This document shows positions 1 through 8,459 of a DNA stretch of 64,000 nt, one piece after another. Origin of the DNA: Jeotgalibaca sp052266715 (GTDB taxonomy: Bacteria; Bacillota; Bacilli; Lactobacillales; Aerococcaceae); assembly GCA_052266715.1 (NCBI GenBank), contig JBQPRB010000010.1; one strand, written 5' to 3'. The notes beneath the pieces were generated by a model. The model was given only the letters and a program-made list of their open reading frames with translations, made no database searches and was not told the DNA's origin. The translations under genes were made by a program, and so were the position numbers. Positions within the stretch are counted from its first letter, which is position 1. Every line of letters begins with the position of its first letter.

Positions 1-2945
1 TAGATGCCTAATTGACGAGCAGCCATACCCATATGTAATTCCAGAACTTGTCCGATGTTCATACGTGAAGGTACCCCTAATGGGTTCAACATGATGTCAA
101 CTGGTGTTCCATCTGGCAAGTAAGGCATATCTTCTTCCGGCATAATACGGGAAACAACCCCTTTATTACCGTGACGTCCAGCCATCTTGTCACCTTCGTT
201 GATTTTACGTTTTTGAACGATATAAACACGTACCAACAAGTTCACACCTGGCGATAATTCGTCACCCGCTTCACGTGTAAACACTTTTACATCGTGAACG
301 ATTCCGCCACCACCATGAGGAACACGTAGGGAAGTATCACGTACTTCACGTGCTTTTTCACCAAAGATCGCATGTAACAAACGTTCTTCTGCAGAAAGTT
401 CAGTTACCCCTTTAGGAGTTACCTTACCAACCAAGATGTCGCCATCACGAACTTCAGCTCCGATGCGGATAATTCCGCGTTCGTCTAAATCTTTCAAAGC
501 GTCTTCCTCAACGTTAGGAAGTTCGCGTGTAATTTCTTCAGGTCCAAGTTTTGTATCACGAGCTTCTGATTCATATTCTTCAATATGAATCGATGTATAA
601 ACGTCGTCTTTAACAAGACGTTCGTTCATGATAACAGCATCCTCGTAGTTGTACCCTTCCCAAGTCATGAAGGCTACCAAGATGTTTTGGCCAAGCGCCA
701 TCTCGCCGTTTTCCATTGAAGGTCCATCAGCCAGGATATCGCCTTTTTCTACTTTATCACCAACGCGTACAATCGGGCGTTGGTTGTAGCAAGAACCCGC
801 ATTTGAACGTTGGAATTTGATTACTGTGTATTTATCCAATGATCCGTCTTCGCGACGTACCCGAATTTCAGAAGCATCTAGATATTCAACCACACCATCA
901 TTTTCACATAGAAGTGCTGCCCCAGAGTCATGTGCGGCTACGTATTCCATACCTGTTCCGACAAACGGTGCTTTAGGGTTAATCAAAGGCACAGCTTGAC
1001 GTTGCATGTTGGCACCCATCAAGGCACGGTTGGAGTCATCGTTTTCCAAGAATGGAATACATGCTGTCGCAACAGCAACTACCTGTTTAGGGGAAACATC
1101 CATATAGTCAACGCGTTCGATAGGAACTTCCAAGTTATCATGAATATAACGCGCCATTACGATATCATTCGCAAAGCTTCCATCTTCATTTAAGATAGAG
1201 TTCGCTTGTGCAACAACAAATTTATCTTCTTCGTCTGCTGTTAAATAATCAATAATATCTGTTACTTTATGTGTATTCCAGTCAACACGACGGTAAGGCG
1301 TTTCGATAAAACCGTACTCGTTAATCTTCGCATAAGAAGACAAACTGTTGATCAGACCAATGTTTGGTCCCTCAGGCGTTTCAATCGGACACATACGGCC
1401 GTAGTGGGAATAGTGAACGTCACGAACTTCATAGCCGGCACGATCACGTGTCAAACCACCGGGTCCAAGAGCAGATAGACGACGTTTATGCGTCAACTCA
1501 CTCAATGGATTTTGTTGGTCCATAAATTGAGATAATTGGGAAGACCCAAAGAACTCTTTAATGGAAGCTACTACTGGACGGATATTAATCAATTGTTGTG
1601 GGGTAACAGTAGAAATGTCTTGAATCGACATTCTTTCACGTACCACACGTTCCATACGGGACAAACCGATACGGAACTGATTTTGCAACAACTCACCTAC
1701 TGAACGAATACGACGGTTACCCAAGTGGTCAATGTCGTCCGTATTTCCCAATCCTTCATACAGATTGAAGAAATAGTTGATAGAAGCAAAAATATCTGCT
1801 GTTGTCAGGTTCTTGATTTCAGTAGCCACTTCACCGTTTCCGATGATGTTCACTTCTTTTTCAGGGTCTACTTGTGAGTAAACTTTAACAACTTGGATAC
1901 GTACTGGTTCAACAACCACACCATCTTCTGAAGGTTGTAAAATAACTTCATTTAGTCCGTTATCCAAGTATGGCGCAAGTTTATCCATTACTTCACGGTT
2001 TAATTCAGTTCCTTTTTCAGCCAAGATTTCTCCTGTTTCAGGATCAACCAATGTTTCAGCAAGGATTTGGTTATATAGTCTTGTTTTAATGTTTAGTTTC
2101 TTATTTAGCTTGTAGCGACCTACAGGAGCTAAATCATATCTTCTTGGGTCGAAGAAGCGTGCATAAAGTAAGTTACGAGAGCTCTCTGCCGTTTTTGGTT
2201 CACCTGGACGCAGACGTTCGTAAACATCTTTCAATCCTTCTTCAACACGAGAGTCGGAAGAAACTTTGTGAACATCTTTTTCAGCAGTGAGTTTCAAGCT
2301 GTCGTTATTACCAAAAATTTCAAAAATTTGGTCATCTGAACCAAATCCAAGGGCACGGACCAAAACAGTCAAAGGAATCTTTCTCGTACGGTCGATACGT
2401 ACATAAGAGATGTCTTTTGCATCTGTTTCGAATTCCATCCAGGCACCACGGTTAGGAATCATTGTGTTACCGAATGTTTCTTTACCATTTTTATCAATCT
2501 TATTATGGTAGTAAACACCTGGCGAACGAACCAATTGAGAAACAATGACACGTTCTGCCCCATTGATGATGAAAGTACCCATATCTGTCATAAGTGGGAA
2601 ATCACCGAAGAAAACTTCTTGGTCCTTGATTTCGCCCGTTTCTTTGTTGATCAGACGTAGTTTCACATAGATTGGCGCTGAGTAGTTAGCATCGTGTGAA
2701 CGTGCTTCTGTAACGGTGTACTTAGGTGTTTGCAATTCGTAATCCAAGAATTCCAAAGCCAAGTTTCCTGTGTGATCTTCAATCGGAGAAATGTCAGCAA
2801 ACATTTCTTTAAGTCCTTTATCCAAGAACCATTTATAAGAATCCGTTTGAAGTTCAATCAGGTTTGGAAGCTCTAATACTTCACTGATACGTGAATAACT
2901 TCTGCGGGTACGGTGTTTACCGTAATTGACATTATGTCCTAACAA
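1..2945 (-). CDS. rpoB: RNA polymerase beta subunit, 3' end cut by window
   Basis: Core catalytic subunit of RNA polymerase. Reading back from 2945 gives the usual Gram-positive N-terminus (MLGHNVNYGKHRTRRSYSRI), and the rifampicin-cluster segment SSQLSQFMDQQNPLSE near 1500-1560 looks wild type. The best start is TTG at 2943-2945, six bases after AGGGGTGAAGAAG; no ATG in this frame fits. About 981 codons are present and the C-terminal part lies beyond position 1. It follows the methylase gene on the same strand, as in Bacillus (ybxB-rpoB). The 260-base gap upstream (2946-3205) holds no other gene that I can support. Confidence 0.97.
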   Translation of the reverse strand, partial: MLGHNVNYGKHRTRRSYSRISEVLELPNLIELQTDSYKWFLDKGLKEMFADISPIEDHTGNLALEFLDYELQTPKYTVTEARSHDANYSAPIYVKLRLINKETGEIKDQEVFFGDFPLMTDMGTFIINGAERVIVSQLVRSPGVYYHNKIDKNGKETFGNTMIPNRGAWMEFETDAKDISYVRIDRTRKIPLTVLVRALGFGSDDQIFEIFGNNDSLKLTAEKDVHKVSSDSRVEEGLKDVYERLRPGEPKTAESSRNLLYARFFDPRRYDLAPVGRYKLNKKLNIKTRLYNQILAETLVDPETGEILAEKGTELNREVMDKLAPYLDNGLNEVILQPSEDGVVVEPVRIQVVKVYSQVDPEKEVNIIGNGEVATEIKNLTTADIFASINYFFNLYEGLGNTDDIDHLGNRRIRSVGELLQNQFRIGLSRMERVVRERMSIQDISTVTPQQLINIRPVVASIKEFFGSSQLSQFMDQQNPLSELTHKRRLSALGPGGLTRDRAGYEVRDVHYSHYGRMCPIETPEGPNIGLINSLSSYAKINEYGFIETPYRRVDWNTHKVTDIIDYLTADEEDKFVVAQANSILNEDGSFANDIVMARYIHDNLEVPIERVDYMDVSPKQVVAVATACIPFLENDDSNRALMGANMQRQAVPLINPKAPFVGTGMEYVAAHDSGAALLCENDGVVEYLDASEIRVRREDGSLDKYTVIKFQRSNAGSCYNQRPIVRVGDKVEKGDILADGPSMENGEMALGQNILVAFMTWEGYNYEDAVIMNERLVKDDVYTSIHIEEYESEARDTKLGPEEITRELPNVEEDALKDLDERGIIRIGAEVRDGDILVGKVTPKGVTELSAEERLLHAIFGEKAREVRDTSLRVPHGGGGIVHDVKVFTREAGDELSPGVNLLVRVYIVQKRKINEGDKMAGRHGNKGVVSRIMPEEDMPYLPDGTPVDIMLNPLGVPSRMNIGQVLELHMGMAARQLGI

Positions 2946-3205
2946 CTTCTTCACCCCTTATAAATTTGACGCAAGTTATATATTACATTTCTGTTACAAA
3001 TGTTACGAATTTCTAACAAGTGACTGTAGAACCCGATTTTTTGGCAAAAAAAAACCAAAAGAGCGATGCAAATTCCTGGGAAATTGTTCTCTGTCTTTTG
3101 TTTTATGCCTGAAAAACGCGATTGGACAATATTTCAATCACATTCTTCTATTTATTTCTTATGCGTCTACAGTATTACATATTATACCTATCTAAGCATT
3201 CTATG

Positions 3206-3823
3206 TCAAGCATCGCTTTCTTTGGTACTTTGGATAATCCAGTATCCTTTGTCACGCGCGATAATTTCTGCATTACCAAAAACTTCTGTCATTTTATTTT
3301 GGGCACTTGGTGCACCTTGTTTCTTTTGAATGACGGCAGTCAACGTTCCTCCTGGCAAGAGATAAGCATAGCCTTCACTCAAGATTTGATGAACGGTTTG
3401 TTTACCTGCCCGGATTGGCGGATTGGTTACAATAGCTGCAAAACGATTGGTTCCTTCGACGTTGTCATAAACAGACGAACTATAAATTTTGATATTTTTA
3501 ACCTGATTGGCTTGTGCATTTCTTTTCGCCAAGCTTAAAGCACGTTCATTTACATCTACCATTTCGACTGTCGTATTTGGGTAAGCTGATGCGAGTGCTA
3601 AGCCAATAGGACCATAGCCACAACCAACATCCAAAATCGGACCACTGATTCCTTCTGGATATTCAAACGAGTCAATCAACAAACGCGACCCAAAGTCGAC
3701 TGTATTTTTTGAGAAAACGCCTGAATCGGATGTAAAGCGGAACTCTTTGTCACGCAGACGAAAACGCCATGTTGCTTCGTCACTTTGAATAGACGGATTT
3801 TTTGTGTAGTAATGATCGGACAT
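3206..3823 (-). CDS. RsmC-like class I SAM-dependent rRNA methyltransferase (YbxB type)
   Basis: 205-residue methyltransferase of the RsmC/RlmG family, probably methylating a guanine of ribosomal RNA. SAM-binding motif I is visible (ILDVGCGYGPIGLALA, about residues 63-78), followed by an acidic motif II (VEMVDVNERAL). The catalytic NPPIRAGK motif (NPP(F/Y/I) of N2-guanine methylases) lies near residue 135. An AAAGGAG ribosome site precedes the ATG. Position between rplL and rpoB matches ybxB of Bacillus. The exact rRNA target is not deducible here. Confidence 0.88.
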   Translation of the reverse strand: MSDHYYTKNPSIQSDEATWRFRLRDKEFRFTSDSGVFSKNTVDFGSRLLIDSFEYPEGISGPILDVGCGYGPIGLALASAYPNTTVEMVDVNERALSLAKRNAQANQVKNIKIYSSSVYDNVEGTNRFAAIVTNPPIRAGKQTVHQILSEGYAYLLPGGTLTAVIQKKQGAPSAQNKMTEVFGNAEIIARDKGYWIIQSTKESDA

Positions 3824-3837
3824 ACTATCACTCCTTT

Positions 3838-3876
3838 TACAAAAAGAAAGGCCGGAACATATGTCCCAGCCTTAAA
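3838..3876 (-). terminator. Rho-independent terminator after rplL
   Basis: On the minus strand an AAGGC..GCCTT stem-loop with an ACAT/ATGT inner part is followed by TTTCTTTTT. It ends the rplJ-rplL transcript, and partial read-through would feed the methylase and rpoB. Confidence 0.8.
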
Positions 3877-3892
3877 ATTATCAGAAACGAGA

Positions 3893-4258
3893 TTACTTCA
3901 ATTCTACAGAAGCGCCTACTTCTTCAAGTTGAGCTTTCATAGCTTCTGCGTCTTCTTTAGACAAACCTTCTTTGATAACGCCAGGAGCGCCATCAACTAG
4001 AGCTTTAGCTTCTTTCAAGCCTAGGCCTGTAGCTTCACGAACAACTTTGATAACTTTGATTTTGCTATCTCCAGCAGAAACCAATTCTACGTTAAATTCA
4101 GTTTGTTCTTCTTCAACAGCTGCACCAGCTGCTGCTGCTGCCATAGGTGCTGCTGCAGTAACTCCAAATTCTTCTTCGATTGCTTTTACAAGATCGTTTA
4201 ATTCTAGAACTGTTGCTTCTTTAATATCAGCAATAATTTGTTCAACATTCAATGCCAT
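3893..4258 (-). CDS. rplL: 50S ribosomal protein L7/L12
   Basis: 121 residues, standard length. It has an N-terminal dimerisation helix (LNVEQIIADIKEATVLELNDLV), an Ala-rich hinge (AAAPMAAAAAGAAVEEE, about 34-50), and a C-terminal factor-binding domain containing IKVIKVVREATGLGLKEAKA. It forms the ribosomal stalk with L10 and recruits translation GTPases. It is cotranscribed with rplJ upstream (75-base gap) and preceded by GGAGG at good spacing. Confidence 0.98.
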   Translation of the reverse strand: MALNVEQIIADIKEATVLELNDLVKAIEEEFGVTAAAPMAAAAAGAAVEEEQTEFNVELVSAGDSKIKVIKVVREATGLGLKEAKALVDGAPGVIKEGLSKEDAEAMKAQLEEVGASVELK

Positions 4259-4333
4259 TATAATTTCCTCCGTTTATGTTAGTTTATTTTTTTTAATGGG
4301 TAATTCTGTTTTTACGATGCAATTAGCACGCTA

Positions 4334-4828
4334 TTAAGCAGCATCTTTTTCGGATACAGCTTTGACAGCCAATGCAAAGTTGCGCATAGGTGCTTGCAAT
4401 ACTGAAAGTAGCATTGACAACATTCCTTCGCGGTTTGGCAATTTAGCAAGAGCTTCAATTTCTTCTTTAGAAGCAACTTTACCCTCGATAACGCCACCTT
4501 TGATTTCAAGTTTCGGTGCTGTTTTAGCAAATTCAGCCATGATTTTAGCTGGTGCTACAACATCATCTTTACTGAAAGCAACGGCTGTTGGGCCTTTGAA
4601 GATATCTTCCATACCTTCTAGTCCTGCAGCAACTGCAGCACGAGAAATAATAGAGTTTTTCAAAACTTGCATTTCAACGCCAGCTTCGCGCAATTGTTTT
4701 CTTAGTTCTGTCACCTCAGCAACAGTAAGTCCTAAGTAATCAACTACAACTACAGAAGCAGATTCTTGCATTTTGCCAGTAGCGATTTCTACAAGTTCTT
4801 GTTTTTTAGCGATAGCAGCTTCACTCAT
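4334..4828 (-). CDS. rplJ: 50S ribosomal protein L10
   Basis: 164 residues from ATG at 4828. An upstream in-frame GTG at 4840 overlaps the AGGAGG ribosome site and is unlikely to be used. Typical L10 features: an N-terminal rRNA-binding domain (VVVDYLGLTVAEVTELRKQLR; LKNSIISRAAV) and an Ala-rich C-terminal helix (APMRNFALAVKAV) that carries L12 dimers. It is the autogenous regulator of rplJL through the leader at 4853-4995. Confidence 0.97.
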   Translation of the reverse strand: MSEAAIAKKQELVEIATGKMQESASVVVVDYLGLTVAEVTELRKQLREAGVEMQVLKNSIISRAAVAAGLEGMEDIFKGPTAVAFSKDDVVAPAKIMAEFAKTAPKLEIKGGVIEGKVASKEEIEALAKLPNREGMLSMLLSVLQAPMRNFALAVKAVSEKDAA

Positions 4829-4852
4829 CTTATCGTTCACCTCCTAAGTTTC

Positions 4853-4995
4853 TGAATAGAGTTTTTGTAAAAACAAAAAACTCTATGCCACCTAGACATA
4901 GAGGATCCGTGTAATTCTCAACTGGATTCTTCCTCGGTAGGATGATTAAGGCGCAAGCCCCCTACTGTCTTCGGTAAGACATATATTAACCTTGA
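4853..4995 (-). promoter_or_regulatory. L10 leader with attenuator (r-protein autoregulation)
   Basis: The structured leader before rplJ resembles the conserved L10 leader RNA of Firmicutes. It contains purine-rich kinked stems (segments AGTAGGGGGCTTGCGCC and CCTACCGAGGAAGAATCC on the minus strand). Next to rplJ a terminator stem CTCTATG (4897-4903) pairs with CATAGAG (4881-4887) and is followed by TTTTTT. L10(L12)4 binding is known to promote termination in this family; the assignment here is by pattern. Confidence 0.8.
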
Positions 4996-5040
4996 TGATT
5001 ATAGCAAAGATAACCATCAAGGTCAAGATGCTTTATAAAA

Positions 5041-5736
5041 TTATTTTACTACAGAAGATGGATCAACTTTAACACCAGGTCCGAATGTAGAAGCTACACT
5101 CAAGTTTTTGATGTATTGACCTTTAGCTGCAGATGGTTTAGCACGCAATACAACATCGTGGATTGTTTGGAAGTTTTCCACCAATTTTTCGTTGTCGAAT
5201 GATACTTTACCGATTGGTACATGGATGTTACCTTGTTTGTCAGCACGGTAAGTTACTTTACCAGCTTTGATTTCTTCAACAGCTTTAGTTACATCCATTG
5301 TAACTGTACCAGTTTTAGGGTTAGGCATTAGGCCTTTAGGTCCCAATACGCGACCCAAACGTCCAACAGTACCCATCATGTCAGGTGTTGCAACGATAAC
5401 GTCGAAGTCAAACCAGCCACCTTGGATTTTGTCAGCCAATTCGTTTTCGCCTACGTAGTCTGCTCCAGCTGCTTCAGCTTCTTTAGCTTTGTCACCTTTT
5501 GCAAATACTAATACGCGTTGTGTTTTACCTGTACCGTGTGGCAATACTACTGCTCCACGGATTTGTTGGTCGTTTTTACGAGTGTCGATTCCTAGACGGT
5601 ATGCAACTTCAATAGTTGCATCAAATTTAGCGAAGTCGACTTCTTTAACCAATGCAACTGCATCGGCAGCAGAATATAGAGTTCCTTTTTCTACTTTTTC
5701 AGAAGCAGCAAGGAATTGTTTACTTTTTTTAGCCAT
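5041..5736 (-). CDS. rplA: 50S ribosomal protein L1
   Basis: 231 residues, the expected length. The conserved central signature GRLGRVLGPKGLMPNPKTGTV and the C-terminal FGPGVKVDP are present. L1 binds 23S rRNA at the L1 stalk and acts as a translational repressor in many bacteria. It follows rplK by 99 bases, and AAGGAGG lies before the ATG. Confidence 0.98.
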   Translation of the reverse strand: MAKKSKQFLAASEKVEKGTLYSAADAVALVKEVDFAKFDATIEVAYRLGIDTRKNDQQIRGAVVLPHGTGKTQRVLVFAKGDKAKEAEAAGADYVGENELADKIQGGWFDFDVIVATPDMMGTVGRLGRVLGPKGLMPNPKTGTVTMDVTKAVEEIKAGKVTYRADKQGNIHVPIGKVSFDNEKLVENFQTIHDVVLRAKPSAAKGQYIKNLSVASTFGPGVKVDPSSVVK

Positions 5737-5754
5737 GATTTTTCCTCCTTGATT

Positions 5755-5780
5755 GTGGTTTTAACGGTTTTACCTCCCAC
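5755..5780 (-). promoter_or_regulatory. Leader hairpin before rplA, twin of the one before rplK
   Basis: On the minus strand GTGGGAGGTAAAA..TTAAAACCAC forms a short GTGG/CCAC stem just ahead of the rplA ribosome site. The same layout is found before rplK (6289-6324). A shared protein-binding site, probably for L1, is inferred only from this repetition and the neighbouring genes. Confidence 0.4.
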
Positions 5781-5835
5781 TGGTAACCTTTGCTTTCATG
5801 AGAGCAAAGAGTTCCATGAGAAGCTGCTGTCTAGA

Positions 5836-6261
5836 TTAGTCTTGAACAGTAATACCCATTGAGCGAGCAGTACCTTCGACCATACGCATAGCAGCTTCTA
5901 CGTCTGCTGCATTCAAATCTGTCATTTTAGTTTCAGCGATTTCTTGTACTTGTGCACGAGTTACAGAACCAACTTTTTTCTTGTTTGGCTCACCAGATGC
6001 TTTGTCCAAGCCAGCAGCTTTCTTCAATAGAACTGGAGCTGGTGGAGTTTTTGTGATGAAAGTAAATGAACGGTCTTCAAATACTGTGATCACAACGGGA
6101 ATAATCATACCTGCTTGGTCTTGTGTACGAGCGTTGAACTCTTTACAGAATCCCATAATGTTCACGCCAGCTTGTCCTAGAGCAGGACCTACCGGTGGAG
6201 CTGGAGATGCTTTACCTGCAGGAATTTGCAACTTAACTAATTTCATAACTTTTTTAGCCAC
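5836..6261 (-). CDS. rplK: 50S ribosomal protein L11
   Basis: 141 residues. The N-terminal proline-rich segment (LQIPAGKASPAPPVGPALGQ) and the C-terminal GTPase-centre-binding domain (GSVTRAQVQEIAETK; GTARSMGI) are intact. It binds the thiostrepton loop of 23S rRNA. GTG start, with AGGAGG upstream. First gene of the rplK-rplA pair. Confidence 0.98.
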   Translation of the reverse strand: MAKKVMKLVKLQIPAGKASPAPPVGPALGQAGVNIMGFCKEFNARTQDQAGMIIPVVITVFEDRSFTFITKTPPAPVLLKKAAGLDKASGEPNKKKVGSVTRAQVQEIAETKMTDLNAADVEAAMRMVEGTARSMGITVQD

Positions 6262-6288
6262 GATACATACCTCCTTGATTGTCCGTGA

Positions 6289-6324
6289 TGTGGTTTAATG
6301 GGGTTTAAGATTTCCCCTCCCACA
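6289..6324 (-). promoter_or_regulatory. Leader hairpin before rplK
   Basis: On the minus strand TGTGGGAGGGGAAA..TTAAACCACA folds with a TGTGG/CCACA stem and a purine-rich loop side. It matches the hairpin ahead of rplA (5755-5780) in sequence and position, which suggests a common r-protein repressor site. Confidence 0.4.
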
Positions 6325-6405
6325 CATTTCGATGCGCCTAAACGCACCTGTGCATTATAAATTGTTTTTAAATGATTGTCAACAATTTCTCAAAAAATAA
6401 AATGA

Positions 6406-6966
6406 TTATTTCATTTTATCAACTTGGTCGTATTCAAGTTCAGCAACAGTTTCCCGGCCGAACATTTCAATCAACACTTTCAATTTACCTTTTTCGGAAT
6501 CAACTTCTTCAACGACACCTGAAAGACCATTGAATGCTCCTTCAACAATCGTCACGCTCTCGCCTTTTTCGAATTCGATTTCACGCGTACGTGTACTCAA
6601 GCCCATACGTTTCAAGATCCAATCTATTTCTTCTTGCAACAACGGTGCTGGCTTGCTACCTGCGCCGTGAGAGCCTACAAAACCTGTTACTCCTGGCGTA
6701 TTACGAACAACATACCAAGATTCATCGGACATGATCATCTCAACCAAAACGTAACCCGGGAATGTTTTTTTGATTTTTTTCTTCTCTTCGCCATCTTTGA
6801 TTTCTACTTCTTCCTCTTCAGGAACAACTACCCGGAAAATATAATTTTCCATGTTCATGCTTTGAGCACGTGATTCAATATTCAATTTGACTTTATTTTC
6901 ATAGCCAGAATACGTGTGCAGTACATACCAATTTTTTTCCTGTTCTACTGTTTCCACTTTTCCCAC
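6406..6966 (-). CDS. nusG: Transcription termination/antitermination factor NusG
   Basis: 186 residues. An N-terminal NGN domain (NWYVLHTYSGYENKVKLNIE; FPGYVLVEM; VRNTPGVTGFVG) is followed by a C-terminal KOW domain (FEKGESVTIVEGAFNGLSGVV). NusG binds the RNA polymerase clamp and links it with Rho or ribosomal S10. It is separated from secE by a hairpin with a U-run and a candidate promoter (7002-7050). Confidence 0.98.
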   Translation of the reverse strand: MGKVETVEQEKNWYVLHTYSGYENKVKLNIESRAQSMNMENYIFRVVVPEEEEVEIKDGEEKKKIKKTFPGYVLVEMIMSDESWYVVRNTPGVTGFVGSHGAGSKPAPLLQEEIDWILKRMGLSTRTREIEFEKGESVTIVEGAFNGLSGVVEEVDSEKGKLKVLIEMFGRETVAELEYDQVDKMK

Positions 6967-7001
6967 TTCTTTCTGTGTATGATCCTATGTTTTTTTGTAT
7001 T

Positions 7002-7030
7002 AAAAAAAACCTTTCATTGCGGGAAAGGTT
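7002..7030 (-). terminator. Terminator between secE and nusG, possibly a nusG attenuator
   Basis: The minus-strand stem AACCTTTC/GAAAGGTT (8 bp, loop of 7) is followed by eight T. It terminates secE transcripts. A TATAAT box at 7045-7050 lies upstream of it, so nusG transcripts starting there (about 7038) would also meet this hairpin. Confidence 0.8.
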
Positions 7031-7084
7031 CTTTGTGCGCTCTTATTATAGCAAAGTAACGGTCAATTTGCCACTGAAATTCGA

Positions 7085-7258
7085 TTACAAGCTCATGACT
7101 AAATCAAGTAATTCAACTACACCAAAATCGACAACCGCAAAGAAGGCCGCAAACAGCAGAACTGTTACAATAACGGTGTTGGTGTACTTCGATAGTTCCT
7201 TGCCTGATGGCCAAGTTACTAGTTTCATTTCATCTCTAACACTCTTTAAGAAATTCAC
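7085..7258 (-). CDS. secE: Preprotein translocase subunit SecE
   Basis: 57 residues from GTG at 7258, chosen because the in-frame GTG at 7270 overlaps the GAGGTG ribosome site. It has the typical short form: an amphipathic N-terminal helix ending in MKLVTWPSGKEL, the conserved SecE signature, then one membrane helix (VIVTVLLFAAFFAVVDFGV). It clamps SecY in the membrane. It directly follows rpmG. Confidence 0.95.
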   Translation of the reverse strand: MNFLKSVRDEMKLVTWPSGKELSKYTNTVIVTVLLFAAFFAVVDFGVVELLDLVMSL

Positions 7259-7284
7259 GGGGCACCTCACTTCTTTTTAATGGG

Positions 7285-7437
7285 TTATTTTGTTTCTTTG
7301 TGTAATGTGTGAATACCGCAGTAACGGCAGAATTTTTTAACTTCTAGACGTGTCGTGCGACCTTTTTCGCTAGGTGTAATGGTATAATTTCTCGAACCAC
7401 ATACGGTGCAAGCTAACGCTGCTCTCTTTTGTACCAC
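7285..7437 (-). CDS. rpmG: 50S ribosomal protein L33
   Basis: 50-residue protein beginning at GTG (7435-7437) after AAGAGGTGAG. Two CxxC pairs (CTVCGS, CRYCG) form the zinc-ribbon of the Cys-containing L33 type. The sequence RNYTITPSEKGRTTRLEVKK is characteristic. This is the rpmG-secE-nusG position of Bacillus rpmGB, normally preceded by sigH; here the EET locus intervenes. Confidence 0.95.
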   Translation of the reverse strand: MVQKRAALACTVCGSRNYTITPSEKGRTTRLEVKKFCRYCGIHTLHKETK

Positions 7438-7508
7438 TGTCGCTCACCTCTTCCTAATCTAATGTTGCATACCCCTCTAATAGTAGAGGTCACAGACTTC
7501 CTTGTCAA

Positions 7509-8447
7509 CTAAAAAATGATACCCAAAGTTAGTAAAATAATCTGCGTAATATGGATAGCAACCAAGTTTACTAGCGCCAAAGCAAAGGTCTCGCTCTTCA
7601 TTTGTTTCGCTTTAAAGAGGCGAATATTTTTTTGGACAAGGGGGAATACCAAGAAAACACCCAACATCCATGGCGTCATCACGCGAAGAATGACTGCTAA
7701 TCCAATAGAAACAAAAACACCATAGTAAAGGATGCCATACAATTTCACCGCAGTCGGCTTGCCTATATAATAGGTAAGTGTGTAACGATGGTTACTCACA
7801 TCTGTTTCAAAATCACAAATATTATTCGCCAGCATAATGTTCGCAATCGTAAAAACAAGTGGCAACGAACTCAAGAAAACAGCCAATACTCCCACTAAAT
7901 CTCCTTCAATAGCGAAGCGCGGCCAAGCGATGGAGACCGATGCCAATGCGTTGTTTGGGACATTGATCAAAACGGCAATAAAGAAAATACCGAATCCCAT
8001 CGTTAAACCGGATAACACTTCTCCTAAGGGCATCCGCGAAATAGGAAACGGGCCGAATGTATACAAAATCCCTACCGCAAAGCAAATCGCTCCAATCACT
8101 AGCAACAACAAGCTGGTGCGGTAAGTAATGATTAGGCCGATCATGGTCGCAAACGCAATCATACCAACAATCATTAAGGTAACTTTACGAACGGATAAGC
8201 CTTCCCTACCCAACACATTCTCCTCGTCACGATAAACGAGGTTTTTAGCTTTCACATAATCCATCGTATTGTTGATGGCTGTTGTCGCCATATCAAAAAC
8301 AATCATGGCAACGAAGAACAACAGCGTGTTAATTCCATCGAAAGAATCAAAGTAATATAATGCATAAAGAATTCCCAGCGAAAACGGGAAGATACTGGCT
8401 AATTTTGTTCTGATTTCAACCAGTTCCAAAAAAATCGAAAGTGACAT
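7509..8447 (-). CDS. dmkA: UbiA-family DHNA polyprenyltransferase of the EET locus (DmkA)
   Basis: 312-residue polytopic membrane protein of the UbiA prenyltransferase family, which joins a polyprenyl diphosphate to 1,4-dihydroxy-2-naphthoate to make demethylmenaquinone. The two Asp-rich motifs are visible as NNTMDYVKAKN (near 60) and DFETDVSNHRYTL (near 215), and about eight hydrophobic segments surround them. Last gene of the seven-gene electron-transfer cluster, 12 bases after fmnB. Neighbours (dmkB, ndh2, pplA) favour the EET-specific paralogue over housekeeping MenA. No other menaquinone genes lie in the window. Confidence 0.88.
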   Translation of the reverse strand: MSLSIFLELVEIRTKLASIFPFSLGILYALYYFDSFDGINTLLFFVAMIVFDMATTAINNTMDYVKAKNLVYRDEENVLGREGLSVRKVTLMIVGMIAFATMIGLIITYRTSLLLLVIGAICFAVGILYTFGPFPISRMPLGEVLSGLTMGFGIFFIAVLINVPNNALASVSIAWPRFAIEGDLVGVLAVFLSSLPLVFTIANIMLANNICDFETDVSNHRYTLTYYIGKPTAVKLYGILYYGVFVSIGLAVILRVMTPWMLGVFLVFPLVQKNIRLFKAKQMKSETFALALVNLVAIHITQIILLTLGIIF

Positions 8448-8459
8448 ACGAAACCCCCA

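Noticed and set aside
3972..4337. 121-codon plus-strand frame opposite rplL
   Set aside because: Antisense shadow of the Ala-rich L7/L12 gene; no ribosome site and no family.
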